64,000 nt of DNA, from positions 1,202,423-1,266,422 of the forward strand of contig CAJNDT010000002.1 of NCBI GenBank assembly GCA_905221615.1. The letters run 5' to 3'. A model generated the notes under the pieces. The model saw only the letters and a list, made by a program, of their open reading frames with translations. It did no database searches and was not told the origin of the DNA. A program made the translations under genes and the position numbers. Source of the DNA: Symbiodinium sp. CCMP2592 (Eukaryota > Sar > Dinophyceae > Suessiales > Symbiodiniaceae). Of the stretch, positions 12,494-42,765 are shown one piece after another (within the stretch, counting starts at the first letter, position 1; every line of letters starts with the position of its first letter).

Positions 12494-13390
12494 TAGATTC
12501 TAAGCCCGGCAGAAAGAAAGAACAAACAGATTGTCTGGTTCCTTTGCAGAGCTTTCTAGGCCACTTGAAGAGCTCTGGAGTTTCCTTGTAAATAGGGATC
12601 CGAGTTGTCTCCTGAGTCAAATGGTCCCCTGGTAACGGCTCGGATAGGACAAAACTGTATTCCTGAGCCAGCACGGGAGGAACTTGGGCTGATCCTCCTG
12701 GAAGGGCATCCGTAGTTTTGGCTCGAATACGTACACTGAATATACGTTGCCTTTCGGTAATTGGTTCGCAATCGTCCTGCGCAACTTCATGGTGCGGCTG
12801 ACATCTTCAGAGATGTGCAGCCCACTCTTTTGTGTGAGATGTTTGCCTATGTCCATGTTCTCCGGCTTGTTGATATTTGCGTTCGGCCAGCCTCTCTGCG
12901 TTCCAGCCTCTTCATTCTCAGTGCATCATAGAGGCAATCATCGGCCCAGTTCGCGGATGTTCGCCGTATGCAAAATCGTGTGCACGCGTGCAGGGCAGCG
13001 TTCGAAACACAGGTACAGAGTCAGACTGGGGGCTCAGAGGCTCAGAGTGTGCTCCAGGCATTCCCTGGGCTTTCGCAGCTGCACGGTCCGATGCGCAGAC
13101 ACCGTCTCCTGTCTGCAGTTGCCTGTAGCACAGAGCCTGGGAAGTTGTCAACACTCAGATGAAGAGGTGTGCGCTTATGTGGTAGTTGACAGTGACAGCT
13201 CGTTTTTGTGGTGCTGTGACGATGGCGAAGACTGTTCTTCTGCCTCTGGTAAGGACAGGGCATGGATAGATGTGTCCGTGGGGATTTGTGCTCTGGTTGC
13301 GCTGGCTCTCCCCGTAACGGCCTTCGTATTGGAGCGCTACGGGCCAGAGCGAGCCGTTTTCTCTGCACCTCAGGCTGCAGCAAGAAATTC
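6836..13390 (+). CDS. Gene A: TIR-like multi-pass membrane protein (multi-exon)
   Basis: Exons recovered by comparison with gene B: 6836-6916 ([11 protein letters not shown]), 8431-8495 ([14 protein letters not shown]), 8861-8907 ([15 protein letters not shown]), 9361-9411 ([14 protein letters not shown]), 9739 to about 9765 (RRGWPR), 9869-10014, 10345-10841, 10940 to about 11008, 11186-11224, 11442-11535, 12179 to about 12250, and about 13141-13390. Where checked, phases join in frame. Many introns begin GC and end AG. The layout is a cytosolic TIR-like domain, a membrane bundle, a helical tail and further membrane helices. The core is intact, so the gene may be functional. One exon equivalent to gene B 17776-17871 was only partly found. 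First and last exons may be missing. Confidence 0.55.
7374..7456 (+). mobile_element. Degenerate family-1 hairpin element
   Basis: Only the right half matches well (GGGAGCCCCCAAAACCCTGT, then TTGGGGCCCCTATA); the left half has diverged. It lies in the large intron between gene A's first two exons. Confidence 0.4.
7555..7607 (-). repeat. Interstitial plant-type telomere repeat
   Basis: Seven copies of CCCTAAA, one with a T substitution, equal to TTTAGGG on the minus strand. It is internal, in an intron of gene A, next to a long GA tract. Confidence 0.85.
7716..7792. repeat. GA microsatellite
   Basis: About 38 uninterrupted GA units. Confidence 0.95.
9361..10014 (+). CDS. Gene A TIR-like core exons
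   Basis: Three exons: 9361-9411, 9739 to about 9765, and 9869-10014. They give [24 protein letters not shown], and then [35 protein letters not shown] and GIYTR, which joins the next exon at 10345 to make [11 protein letters not shown]. The order of a strand ending in FISH, a VLVIPN strand and an S/T-R-x-WC-x-x-E box resembles a TIR fold, where the last Glu is catalytic in NAD-cleaving members. Enzyme activity is inference only. In gene B the last exon is split by two extra introns. Confidence 0.55.
10198..10262. repeat. CT-rich tract in a gene A intron
   Basis: Imperfect CT dinucleotides inside the GC-AG intron 10015-10344. Confidence 0.7.
10345..10841 (+). CDS. Gene A WCVYE and membrane-bundle exon
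   Basis: After CCCCAG the exon completes the Arg codon and reads [15 protein letters not shown], then hydrophobic helices at about 10465-10510, 10525-10610 ([20 protein letters not shown]), 10660-10710 and 10770-10815 ([12 protein letters not shown]), ending [13 protein letters not shown]. The GC donor at 10842 is in phase with the acceptor before 10940. The frame would run on to a stop at 10931 if the intron were not removed. Confidence 0.5.
10940..12250 (+). CDS. Gene A tail exons (ATCSDP to DLIVKTGL)
   Basis: Exons 10940 to about 11008 ([18 protein letters not shown]), 11186-11224 ([13 protein letters not shown]), 11442-11535 ([20 protein letters not shown] ... DIRG) and 12179 to about 12250 ([20 protein letters not shown]) join in frame and align residue by residue with gene B 34793-36176. 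The tail is mostly amphipathic helix ending in a hydrophobic segment. The family-1 hairpin at 11571 lies in the last intron. Confidence 0.55.
11571..11671 (+). mobile_element. Family-1 hairpin element
   Basis: TAGGGGCCTAAACAATTACC at the left; AACCAAAACCCTATTCTAAT ... TTCCCTA at the right. It lies in the gene A intron 11536-12178. Confidence 0.65.
12292..12493. repeat. TA microsatellite followed by GA
   Basis: TA/TATG repeats to about 12465, then about 14 GA units. Tyr/Ile ORFs across it are spurious. Confidence 0.9.
13141..13390 (+). CDS. Gene A candidate C-terminal exon(s)
   Basis: After ACACTCAG the frame reads [20 protein letters not shown] and a Cys/Asp stretch, then about 13265-13330 gives a membrane helix ([20 protein letters not shown]) followed by [10 protein letters not shown]. 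The helix sits where gene Z has its ...LYLSIATSVVTTITLPVLI helix. There may be an intron at the GTAAGG near 13249. The true stop is not identified. Confidence 0.35.
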
Positions 13391-14969
13391 GCAGCACAAA
13401 TGAATGTTCTGGGCATGTTGTGGACGTGCTCATCTCCATGTGCCGCCAAGTAATGTGTCATTGTCTTTAGCGCTTTGCCCAACATCTTCATGAATCGTGG
13501 GTAGCGTGCTCGTGGGCATCCCGCGGCCAGAGTGAGATAGGCTTTATGGAGGGTGTAGGGCCTCTTCTCCGTTTTGTTTCTTCTGGTCTTTTCGCATAAA
13601 CAGCCACAGCCCGCCCGACATTCCGTGCAGGAGAGACCGGGGATGTGTGGACATTCAAGTCGTGATACTGTGGTCTTTCCAGGGCTGTATGTTGTAAGAC
13701 CTCCCCGTGCCGATTCAACACTGCGAGGTCAGAGTTTGGACGGTTTCTGCCTTGCTGGCACTTGGTGTGCCTGTCTTCGTTGGCATTGAGGATCACTTGT
13801 CTCATGGCTGCTTTGGCACTTTTTGTAATAGGTCTTTTATGGTGAATTTCCACAGGTGACCGACCGTAGGCTCTGTCTCCTTCGCGTGGGAGAGGTTTTC
13901 CCATCTTGGCACTTGGTTTGGCTTGTATCCGCGCTGTTGCAAGGTCTCTCGTCACGGGCTTGCGGCCGGCGTCGGGAATGACCGAACAATGCCCAGCGCC
14001 CCTGCTGAGGCCATGCTTGGTCTGCTTGGTCCTTTTGAGTTTGCAAACAGCGTTGGCACCGAGCACAGTGAAACCGAACCCTCAGACTTGCTTTGCAGAA
14101 GCGGAACAAATCACAATAAAGATGGCGTGTTTTAACATGCACAAAGATTCTTCCTGTTTAGGGGTCGCGCAGCCACATTATATACACGCATGGCAAGCGG
14201 CCCTTGCGAAGCACTGCCTGCAAAGCTTGCAGCTTGCTGCTATTCAACATCTCCCCCATGATTCTTGCCGCCCTACACGTGGAGGATGATTCTCTGCATG
14301 GAAGGAACAATGGATGACTATCCTGACTATATCCTACAACAGATCAATAGATAGTTAATTCGGTTTCGCACTTCCAGTGGGTTATGTAGGCTTCCAGGAG
14401 TCCTCGACAATGTTTGTGCGCAGTATTCCAGAACCGGAGGAACTCCTGGGTTCAGATCTGTAGGTTCTCCGGAACCCTGCTCGTTAATTCTGGTGTGGTG
14501 GATGTCGGAGTGTGAGGCCATAACTGTGCATTCAACTAAGGACCGGCTTAGAGTGAGATGACTTAGGTTCCTAGCCGCACACATGTACTCAATCTTTCGG
14601 CGTTGGTCACCCTGTCGAGTTTTGCTTACCTGCTCGTGGTTATTGCGAGCCCAACGTAGATCGGGTGGCTGACTTCGCCACTATGTCATGTCCTTACCAC
14701 CTGAGTCCTTGCAGGGTTAGACCAGGATCTGAACCGTACAAACCTTGTTGTTTGCTGTCCTTGAATCTCTGGACCTCAGACCCTGAACCTGCCTCACGAT
14801 CTAGTTCGCCCTAAGCGTGGATGTTGGGCAGGATCATGGTGACCTGGTTCCGTCCAGTGCTGGCTTTGCTGGGAACTGGACTTGCTGTGCTGGGTCCTGG
14901 ACAGGCTCCAAGAAGCCCGGCTACCTGTAACTTCGGTTGGCTTTGCTAGAGTTCCAAGAGGAGCTACTA

Positions 14970-15066
14970 TAGGGGCCTAAATAGTTACCAATACCATTTT
15001 GGGAGATCCTTATTATAAGTATAGTATAGTGGGCCGCAAACCCTATTCCAATTATTAAGGCCCCTG
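14970..15066 (+). mobile_element. Family-1 hairpin element
   Basis: TAGGGGCCTAAATAGTTACC at the left; ATTATTAAGGCCCCT at the right, with a TATAGTATAGTGGGCC core. It is one of the best preserved copies. Confidence 0.7.
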
Positions 15067-16140
15067 TATCATGCAGTGGGGAATTGGGTTCGGAACAGAC
15101 CCCCAAGTTGAGCCCCTCCTTGTCGGCCTGAGCACAACAAACCCAGGAGCTTTGCGCTGAGAGGGGGATCGGGATTTGAGGGCGCGGCGTCGAAGTTTTT
15201 CGAGCCTTGGGGACCTTGGGTGTGGAACTGGGTTTAGGTTCCGGAAGGAGTCAGAATCGTGGAGTGATTCAATCGGCTTCCCAGTTTGTCCTCACACGTC
15301 ACCTGGCAGGTTTTCCGCTTGCAGCTCGCGGTGGCCGGGTTTTGCGACTACAGCTGCCCTGCCTCGTTTGACGGTTCATTAGTTGTCACTCCAAGTATAG
15401 CTTCGTGGGACTACGGTGGTTGGGAACTTTAATGGCATTACCTGGCGAGAAATTTATTGATCTCCGTGGATGATCGTGTAAACTTGCTGGCGGGGTTTTT
15501 GGGCGCATCTGAAACTTTTCTTTGGAGAGCACCAAAAAATCGCGCCTTGAACACACTTGGGTTTGAGTAAAAACCCGGTTATAGAGATTTAAGAGCTGGT
15601 GGCCCTATATGTTGGATTCACTGTAAAACGATAAGGAATAAATTTTAACGATAAGGTTTCTGTTTTCTCTGTCAGCATATCTCAGCATGGCAGGGATGTA
15701 CAAGTAATGCAAAGGAACCCTCAAACCCCAAGTAAACGCAGCAGACGTTTTAAAAGCCGCAAAGCTGCTTCAGGAATCCCGCAGTGTTGGTGCTGAGTCA
15801 TATTGAGTTTTTTGGCCTGTGGCTTTTGTGGTCATAGGAAACAAGACGTCAGAGTCGCCACCCCACAATAGCCTAGGTCAGACTAGCAGACGTCTGAAAG
15901 GCAGCAGCTAATCAACAAATCCACATCGTTGGTATTCGAGAACTGTGCTTCCAACTTCCAAGTGTGGCAAGTGTATATTCGGACCCTAAAATTGATTCGC
16001 GGTAGTGAGGTTTAAACGATAACCCGAACGATAAGGTTTGGCATCAGAAACTGTGCTCTGTGAACACTTGATCATATTTGTATAGAATCAGTACTAAACG
16101 ATGGGAAGCATCTGGATCGAATGAATGCGTGCAATTCGAG

Positions 16141-16460
16141 TGCGCATTACTATTACCACTACTTTTATCAGTATTGTTACTTCCGATATGAACACTACTA
16201 GCATTATTACTGTTATTCTTCCTGTTGAACTTTTATTGTGAATGTATTGGGTTTATATATGATTACTATTACTATGGCTATGACTATTGCAGCTAATTAC
16301 TGTTGTTATTATTGCTACCATGACCATTACTATTACCAGTACTATTGCTATCACGACTAGTCACTACCACTATCACCTTTTCTTTATACCATCACCGTCA
16401 CTATCACTATTGCCATTTCCATGACCATTGCTATTGCTCTGATTCTTACTATTGCTATTC
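16141..16460. repeat. Degenerate ATT/ACT trinucleotide tract
   Basis: ATTACTATTACC-type triplets with many substitutions. Confidence 0.6.
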
Positions 16461-17304
16461 TGTTTATATCTATTAGCTTCTCAGTTTGCCAGTAGCACCC
16501 TTTTGCCCTGTTTATTGTATGGGTTCCGAAATTTAAACTGCATACAAGGAACAACTCCACCATTCTGGTCAACGGGACACTGCGGAACCAGGCAATATAG
16601 TATTATTGCTATTGCAAGTAGTATAATTACTATTAGTTTACTCTTGCTACTAATATTACCTCAATCAACAAGACCCCGGAGGCTTTGCCAAGGACTGAGG
16701 CAATCATTCGATGTGGCCATATACATAAACATGGCTCGGGGCTTGTAAAACGATAAGGAATAAAATAAAACGATAAGATTTCAAATAGGGATAGGAATCC
16801 GTGACTGGGTTTTTTTGCAAACCCACTTTGAGCTCACCATAAGCCGTAAATCCCTGCCCTCGACCTTGAATTGCTACAGGCTTGCCTACCAACGACAGTT
16901 CCGAAACGGACGCATCGGACTCCAGCGGCTCTGGGCTCTCAGGGTCACGGAATCTGAACAACTGACTCTCTGGGATGATGGTTTAGGTTTAGGTTTCTGC
17001 CTTTCGGGGTTTACAGAGTTCGGGTCTAGCTAGAACTTGAGTCTTGGGTGCAATTCGAGGGCTTAGGTCGAGCAAAGCTCAAGCCCTTTTGCATTTTGCT
17101 TTTGAGCCCCGGTCTTCGAGAATTCAGAGACGGCTTTGGTGCAAAGCCTGACGTCGGAGTTGACCAAAAAGAGCTCCTGAGTGTGCACTGCGATGCGTCG
17201 TGCTCTAAGCTGCCTCCTCTCGCCGTGGCTTTGTTGCTAAAAGCCGCTTGGATGTGCTCAGCTGCGTTTTAAGTCCAAGGCTCTCTGCTCAGCCTCGCAC
17301 AGGG

Positions 17305-36176
<18,872 letters not shown>

Positions 36177-36189
36177 CTCGGCACTAATC

Positions 36190-38690
36190 GCCTTGCGCAA
36201 CGGATTAGGTACGGTGTTGGGTTGTCGGTTGTTCTTTTCCAGGGGTGGGCATGTTCATTTCTTCTCTGTGTAAGATGGTACTCCCTGTAAAGCATAGTAA
36301 AGCATCGAAGACGGTGCCCTTGCAAGTCCTTATCGAATCCTTTCAGGCCCCGCTGATGTTTCGAGTGGGGCCGTTCCACCTCTGGTTTGAGAAATCCGAG
36401 AAGCAAACCTCAATCAGATGTTGTCCGAGCGACAGTTCCGAAGGCCAAACTGAGTTTCTGGATCTGTTTCGTCTTCCTTCGGTACGCTGCCATACGCAGA
36501 GAGCTCCCTTTGTGCCGTCTTGGTTCTTGACCCGGCGGCGAAGCCCCACAGCGTTCAAAGGCCCAGTTGGAAACCCAATTGCAGGCGAGACTCCGGTAGG
36601 TGGAGACACTTCTGACATCGCCAATCGAAGTCAACAGTTCTGGCTTGAGAGAAGCCTGCTTCAACAGAAGCAATCAGACGACTCGGCCAAAAACAGCAAA
36701 ACAGCGTTTTTTGCCCTAAACTCTTCCAACGCCAAGTCATGCAGAAGGACTCCTATCTGGTCTGCCTCGGGCCGCGTTACGAGCAGGGGACGAGTGGACT
36801 GCTCCTGCTCAGCCACTGTGCCCAAGGTGTCCTATCAGGGTCCTTACGATTGAGGGATTTTGTAAGTATTAGCTGAAACACTGCGTCTGTCGTCAAGGGA
36901 TGAGGTTCGCCTGGGCGCTATGCAAGAGTTCTCATAATTTCCGTCGTCATGTCTATACACATGAGGGTTGGATCCAACGCGTTGCGCCTGGGATGTTTGT
37001 TAAGCTTGAGGTGTCACTGGTACCGTGTGCAAACGTGCTTGTAGTCATATCAACTTTGCGAGCGCGCAATTTAGCACCGAGCCAGCACGGATCCTGCAAT
37101 CCTGTTCCCTGCAGCTTATTCACGTTGGGTGTATATGACACATATCATTGGAGGTCGTGGCGACATGTGCATGATCGCTTGGTTGCTGAGGCGTTGCGGT
37201 GGCAATCCAAGCAGGTGCGCTCTTCCTGCTCCCTGGAAGTACCTGTTGTCCTCGGATAAACACTGAATCCCTCTGGGGTCATTCAGGATCGCAGTACCTT
37301 AGCGTCAGCAGGGGCCTCAGGGAGGAAGCCACAGAGTGGCAGATGATGGACCTGCACCTCCTGGCCTATGTTCAGGTTCCATGTTTGAGCACAGGCTGGT
37401 GAATAGTGTTACGGCTGTGCTTGCTCGATCTTTCGGATTCTAGTGATTGGTGACTGCTGAAAGTTGGCTTATAGGCTCCACAGCTCACTGCCGTGGAAGA
37501 ACACGGAGTTTACTGTCCCAGACGAGTGCCAAGACTTGAGGGCTTTGTGTATGCTTGTTTGCCGGCAAGCTAGTAAATTCAGTAGTCTTGCTGAGGGCAG
37601 GCTAGTCCAAGCGATGGTTCAGTTGTCACGGCTATTGTCGTTGCTGTCGTTGGATTGTTCCAGATCTTGCTATTGCTATTGCTGCTGCTGATGATGATGA
37701 TGATGATGATGATGTGTTGTTCTTGTGTCGTTGTTGTTCCGTCGGTGGTAATTAGCGGTGGTCGAGACCGGGAGTTCGAAGACGGATGTGCTGCAGTTGA
37801 TCTCAGGTTTCCGATCACAGCCTGGCATTTGCAGCAGACGGGCCTCGAGCGTGGCGCATTTGCCGCGCCTCGCTCATGAAAGCCGGTGCTAGTAGCAGGA
37901 GCAAACTAATTACTACGGGTCGCTGCGCCAGCACTGACGATTCAATCGTCTTTGCATTGTGGAACAAGAGAAGCCAGGGAGTGGGGCAGAGGATTCGGCC
38001 GAGAGTCGGTTTTCAGGAACGACGAAGGACATGTCCTTTCAAGAGCGTGATGTTCCTGATACTTGCATCCGCTCGAGCAGCGGATACCCTGTCGCAGGTA
38101 GACCACTTTCCAATCCTAGAGCTTCACACAGTTTACTGCTGCCCCTACAACCTGCATCCGAAGCTTTGTTTTCCGAGGTGAAAGTGTGGACCTTCTCGAC
38201 ACTGATTGGACTCGGCTTGCCATTGTTGCCTGTCCTATTGAAGCCGATTGGTTCTGGGCGTAGGCCTAGGCGTGTCTTTTCAAGCTAGACAGGAGGTTCT
38301 GACACAGGAATAGACGCGCCTCTGGCTGTGGGAGCACGGACACGCACAACAGGTCTGCGGTTTTTTCAGTCAAAAAACGGACACATACACACAAGTTATA
38401 TATAATCTCTAAGGCGAGAGAAACAGATGAAGATACCGCACATCAGCAAAACGAAGAACGCACATCGATTGGTATCGGGAAACTAGGACATCTTACCAGC
38501 AGAATCACACTGATGGCGTGACTGTTGCTGGCAAGCCAGAAAATTGGTGGGAGGATCTGACGAGATGACCGGCGAAACGCTTTTCAACAGATCCCAAAAT
38601 CCTACTCCAGTTACAGTTGCTGCTGACAAAAATCCCCAACTGCATGCCATGACACTTGAGGGTTCTGCCCTCTCTAGCCGCTAGGCACTG
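36190..38690. other. No supported gene
   Basis: The plus ORF 36245-36853 (202 aa; VPLQVLIESFQAPLMFRVGP near its start) could contain an exon of gene B but has no paralogue support. A GCT/GAT triplet tract lies at 37660-37720. Confidence 0.35.
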
Positions 38691-38704
38691 CTTAGCCCAC
38701 TTGG

Positions 38705-38795
38705 GAGTTTCCGAAAATCAGGGGTATCTGATTTTTGGGGTCCTTATCATAAGGAAGCTACTATTTAGGGTACTATATTAGGGTCCCGGAAACTC
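38705..38795. mobile_element. Family-2 hairpin element with 8-bp target duplication
   Basis: 91 bp starting GAGTTTCCGAAAATCAGGGG and ending TCCCGGAAACTC. It is flanked on both sides by CCACTTGG (38697-38704 and 38796-38803). Confidence 0.8.
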
Positions 38796-38818
38796 CCACT
38801 TGGGCATCGAAGAATGGA

Positions 38819-38884
38819 CTTCAACTCGTCGAAACAGCTTGTGAAGATCCTGCAGGCTGCTCGAGATCCAGATCAGGCTGATGG
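38819..38884 (+). CDS. Orphan exon candidate
   Basis: Just right of the hairpin: MDFNSSKQLVKILQAARDPD then QADG, an amphipathic helix. No partner exon was identified, so this is weak. Confidence 0.2.
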
Positions 38885-38889
38885 TTGTG

Positions 38890-40085
38890 GATGCCTGCGG
38901 TGGAGGACCGGGCGCTGTTAAAGCTACGGTTTCGGGTTTAGGGAGTCTACGGTTTAGGGTTAGTGTCAAGATGATTGTGGGTCGTAGGCTGGCTCGACTT
39001 GAGTCCAGTGGCAAAAGGGTTAGTTCCTGGAGCACCATCGCATGTTCGAAGCATACTTCCCCATTTCAGTTTTCAAAAGCGATTTCCGTAGATGCTCACC
39101 AGGGCAGGCCCCGCCCATGACAATATCCCTTTGCGCCTCCATAGCGAGCCCTTGGCAGCCAACAGCTTGGCACAAAAGACTCCTCCAAAGCCTCACGAGC
39201 CGCTGCAAATGTTTTTCGGGCTACAGGCGTAGGGTTAAGGGTTTGGTCCCAAAGTCCCAGGATATAAACCGTGGACCCCTCCCTCAAACCGTAAGCCCTG
39301 CAAGCCTTCGTTCGGAGAATTGTTCAATACGCGACGCAACTGTTCTCCGGCAGGAGGCCAAAAACAAAGCATTTTGAACATAATTGGCTTTGCTCATGAG
39401 TGAGGCGCTTTTGAACCATTTCCAAACCGCTGCGACGCCTGGGATCGATGGTGGGGGGCTTGGCTTTGCAGTGCTTTCCTGGGCGTCCGTAGAAATTTTG
39501 CTGAGGATCTCATTCCGCTACAAAGCAGCTTTCTGTTGCAGGACTTTGCGGTGACTCGAGTGTTGAAGATTCTTTTGCTTGGGACGGGTCCAGGTAGCTA
39601 GTGCATCTGTTTCACGGTCTAGCCGGAAACCCTACACAGTGCACACCAGTGGATTCCGACATGATGAACTAGTCGGCATGTTCTGCACGTTCTGATTGTC
39701 GTTTGCTTGTCGGACTTCGGATCGCGGGCTGTGTTTCTTGGAAGCTTTGGTCTTTGGCCAGGGTTGGAGGGTCTCAGAAAGTAGTGTTTCTGCTTATATC
39801 GAAGGAGGTATGGAGTTTTGAATGGTGAGAGTTGAGCAGGGACAGCAGCCTTGTCTTTTACGCACTCTTTCTTCGTGATGATCTAGACTTGGTACTTGCT
39901 GCCGTGAAGAGACCAGACACTTCCTGCCTGCAATCAGCGTGCCCAGAGTGAGGATGAAGCCACGTTCGGAGCAGGTGACCTCTATTTAGTCAGAACCCTG
40001 ACAGCTAGTTCGAAACCGCGTGTTTCTTCTGCCTGTGCACGTGCTTTAATGTTACAACAATCTCCTTTTGCACTTTCGAAGAACC

Positions 40086-40158
<73 letters not shown>

Positions 40159-41780
40159 TTATATATAGATATGTTTGTGCAGCCCTGTATGTAGCATAGT
40201 ACCAGAAGAAAACCAAGTCGTTTCACCCCAGTGGCAGGCTGATAGTGGCCTTCTTGCGGCCCTTCACAGCAGTGATATCTTTCACTTGTGCCTCGGCTTT
40301 GTGCACGATGATGTGATGGGCGTGGCATCGTTGAGCCGTCCGTCGCTTGAAGAGTGCTATCTATCGTGGGGTTGAAGCAGACATCCGCATGACCGGGGAA
40401 GCCCGCAGCATAAATGTAATTGTCGCCCTGTGATGGGGCAGCAAGCCTAGTCCTAGCTGCAGTCTCACAACTGATTGACAGGTGCTGTCGTGGGGCCACC
40501 GTGTTATCGTCGAAGCAGCAAGCGAGGCTTGGTGGGATGATTAGAACCATTAGAAATACGTTAGCTGTGGCCAATTGCGCGGGAGGTTGTGTGGTGATGG
40601 CCATACATTTAGTTTCCATTTCGGGGGCTCTTAACGACGTAATTTGTGGCTTCATGAGATTTGCTACCCATGGTGGGCCGGAAAGTTCGATGCGGTCGTT
40701 CCCGACCAACAGGGCTCTGCAGATCTTCGAAATTCTTGCGGTCTGCTTTTTCGGGTGTTTTCTGTTTCGCAGAGTTTCGTCGTTTAGGTGCCCCTCATCT
40801 GCCCGTCGCCAATGCATTGGGGGCACATGCATTGGACAGTTTTTCTGCTTGCAACATGCCCGCCTCTGCATGGCTGCCTCCCCGGGAAGCATTGAGATTC
40901 TTCCCAGCATGTGTGTTTGCCTGTGTGTATGTTGCTGTACATTTCTGCAGTCTCTCTTGTTTTATCGCACTTGTCAGGATTGCTAAGCCAGCTAAGCAGC
41001 TAAGGTGACATCCAGAAAGCCAGCGAGTCCTCAGAGAGTGAGTCTTCGGCGAGCTCCGAAGACACGGGATGATGTGTACAGCATTGACAAGGTGTCGGAC
41101 GAAGCTGCACCGCTTCGGCGCTCCGGTGTCAGCTCAACCCGGAGACTTTAGCCGGTAGCCTCCGACGGTGGCAAAGTTCTGCCTTGTCCTTGAAAAACAG
41201 TAAGACAGTGCCTCGGGGGCAGGCAGGACCAGCGTGTTCTAGGGTGCTTCAGTTGGCACTGACGGGTTCAGGCATCCACTGCAAGACTTTGTCACGATGC
41301 AAGCATCAAGTCCAGAACTCCTGCGAACACGCCGCTGATAGATGGTGAGCTTTCTCTTCTGCAAAGCTACATGCGCCAACCTGCAAACACCTCAACCCCG
41401 AGCCCCTACTCAAACTGCTGCGAGCCGTAACCACACTTACATGTTGATGTTGTCGCTTTAGTCTCGCATCAACTGCATCTTCCCAGGCTCCTGCTTCCTG
41501 TCGGCAAAGGTAATACACAAGCCTCGCTCGATACCCGTATCGTTAGTCCCTCCAACAAGCACCTCCTACCAAACTGGCGAGCATCCCGACACCCCGCACC
41601 CTGATCTCCGAACCACATGGCCGCATGTTTGTTTCTTCGTCTTTCACCTAACAAACAGGCATTATGTTTTCCGGTACGAGCAGAACCGATCGTGTTTTGG
41701 TCAGCTTGTCAGCCCTGCCATGCGTGTCGCGCGATGTATAGCGATGTGGGAGCCAAACAGGTCATCCGTTCCCTCATCCG
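38890..41780. other. No supported gene
   Basis: Two overlapping opposite-strand ORFs (plus 40420-40986, minus 40910-40005) are long, but neither shows a known motif; the minus one ends in translated TA repeat. A TA tract lies at 40088-40172. Confidence 0.35.
40088..40172. repeat. TA microsatellite
   Basis: Nearly pure TA with a few TATG units. Confidence 0.9.
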
Positions 41781-41787
41781 TTGCAGA

Positions 41788-42004
41788 CACACACACACAT
41801 AAATTTCTATAGTAAACACATGTATATATATATAGATATATACATACATACATACGTACACATACAAACATACATACATAGATACATACATACATACACA
41901 TGCATATACATGCATATACATATAGACATCTATATTCATATTCATATGCATATATACACACATATACAAACATACATGTATACACACATATATATATATA
42001 TATG
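41788..42004. repeat. CATA/TA microsatellite
   Basis: ACACACAC start, then CATA and TATA units up to the poly-C at 42007. Confidence 0.9.
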
Positions 42005-42070
42005 CTCACGCCCCCCCCCCATGATCCACCCGAACCTGCTTCTTGCAAACAGTGGATCATGGGAGGTGGG
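42005..42070. repeat. Left copy of C9-ATGATCCACCC motif
   Basis: TATATGCTCACGCCCCCCCC followed by ATGATCCACCC; mirrored at 44292-44332. A second inner mirror, GGATCATGGGAGGTGGG, lies at 42053. Confidence 0.6.
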
Positions 42071-42072
42071 CA

Positions 42073-42765
42073 GCCTCGGATGCGAAAACACTGCCAGGCA
42101 CCAATTTCCCCAAAGTTTGCAAAGCTGGAAGTGCGAAAACATCGACAGGCACCAATTTCCCCAAAATCCCCAAACTCTGGGCAACTATGGCCCGGCACGC
42201 CTCATAGATGCCGGGATTTGGGGGATTTTGGGGAAATTGGAGCATAGCGAGGTTTTGGCACTTCCAGCGTCACAAACTTTGGGGAAATTGGTGCCTGGCG
42301 GTGTTTTGGCAACCTCGGATGCGAAAACACTGCCAGGCACCAATTTCCCCAAAGTTTGCAAAGGCGGAAGTGCGAAAACATCGACAGGCACCAATTTCCC
42401 CAAAAATCCCAAACTCTGAGCAACTATGGCCCGGCACGCCTCATAGATGCCGGGATTTTGGGGATTTGGGGGAAATTGGAGCATAGCGAGGTTTTGGCAC
42501 TTCCAGCCTCACAAACTTTGGGGAAATTGGTGCCTGGCGGCGTTTTGGCAACCTCGGATGCGAAAACACCGCCAGGCACCAATTTCCCCAAAATTCATAC
42601 AGCTGAACTCTGACGGCCTCCATAGATGCCAGGATTTCGGGATTTTAGGGAAATTGGTGCCTGGCGAGGTTTTGGCACTTCCAGCCTCACAAAGTTTGGG
42701 GAAATTGGTGCCTGGCGGTGTTTTGGCAACCTCGGATGCGAAAACACTGCCAGGCTCGAATCTCC
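42073..42765. repeat. 240-bp tandem repeat made of inverted repeats
   Basis: CCTCGGATGCGAAAACA recurs at 42073, 42313, 42552 and 42730, giving periods of 240, 239 and 178 bp. Each unit holds GCACCAATTTCCCC and its mirror GGGGAAATTGGTGC in alternating order, so a unit can fold on itself. ORFs in it on both strands are artefacts. Confidence 0.85.

Larger units (their letters stand above)
13400..17300. other. Intergenic; no gene recognised
   Basis: Lies between genes A and B. It holds a family-1 element (14970-15066), three AACGATAAGG repeat pairs (15622, 16011, 16744) and a degenerate ATT/ACT tract (16141-16460). The ORF at 13488-14066 (minus) has no family resemblance. Confidence 0.5.

Noticed and set aside
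12045..12674. 209-aa minus ORF rich in Ile/Tyr/Thr/His
   Set aside because: Mostly translated TA and GA microsatellite, and antisense to a gene A exon.
40005..40910. 301-aa minus-strand OR 188-aa plus-strand ORF
   Set aside because: They overlap on opposite strands, neither shows a family motif, and the minus one ends in translated TA repeat.
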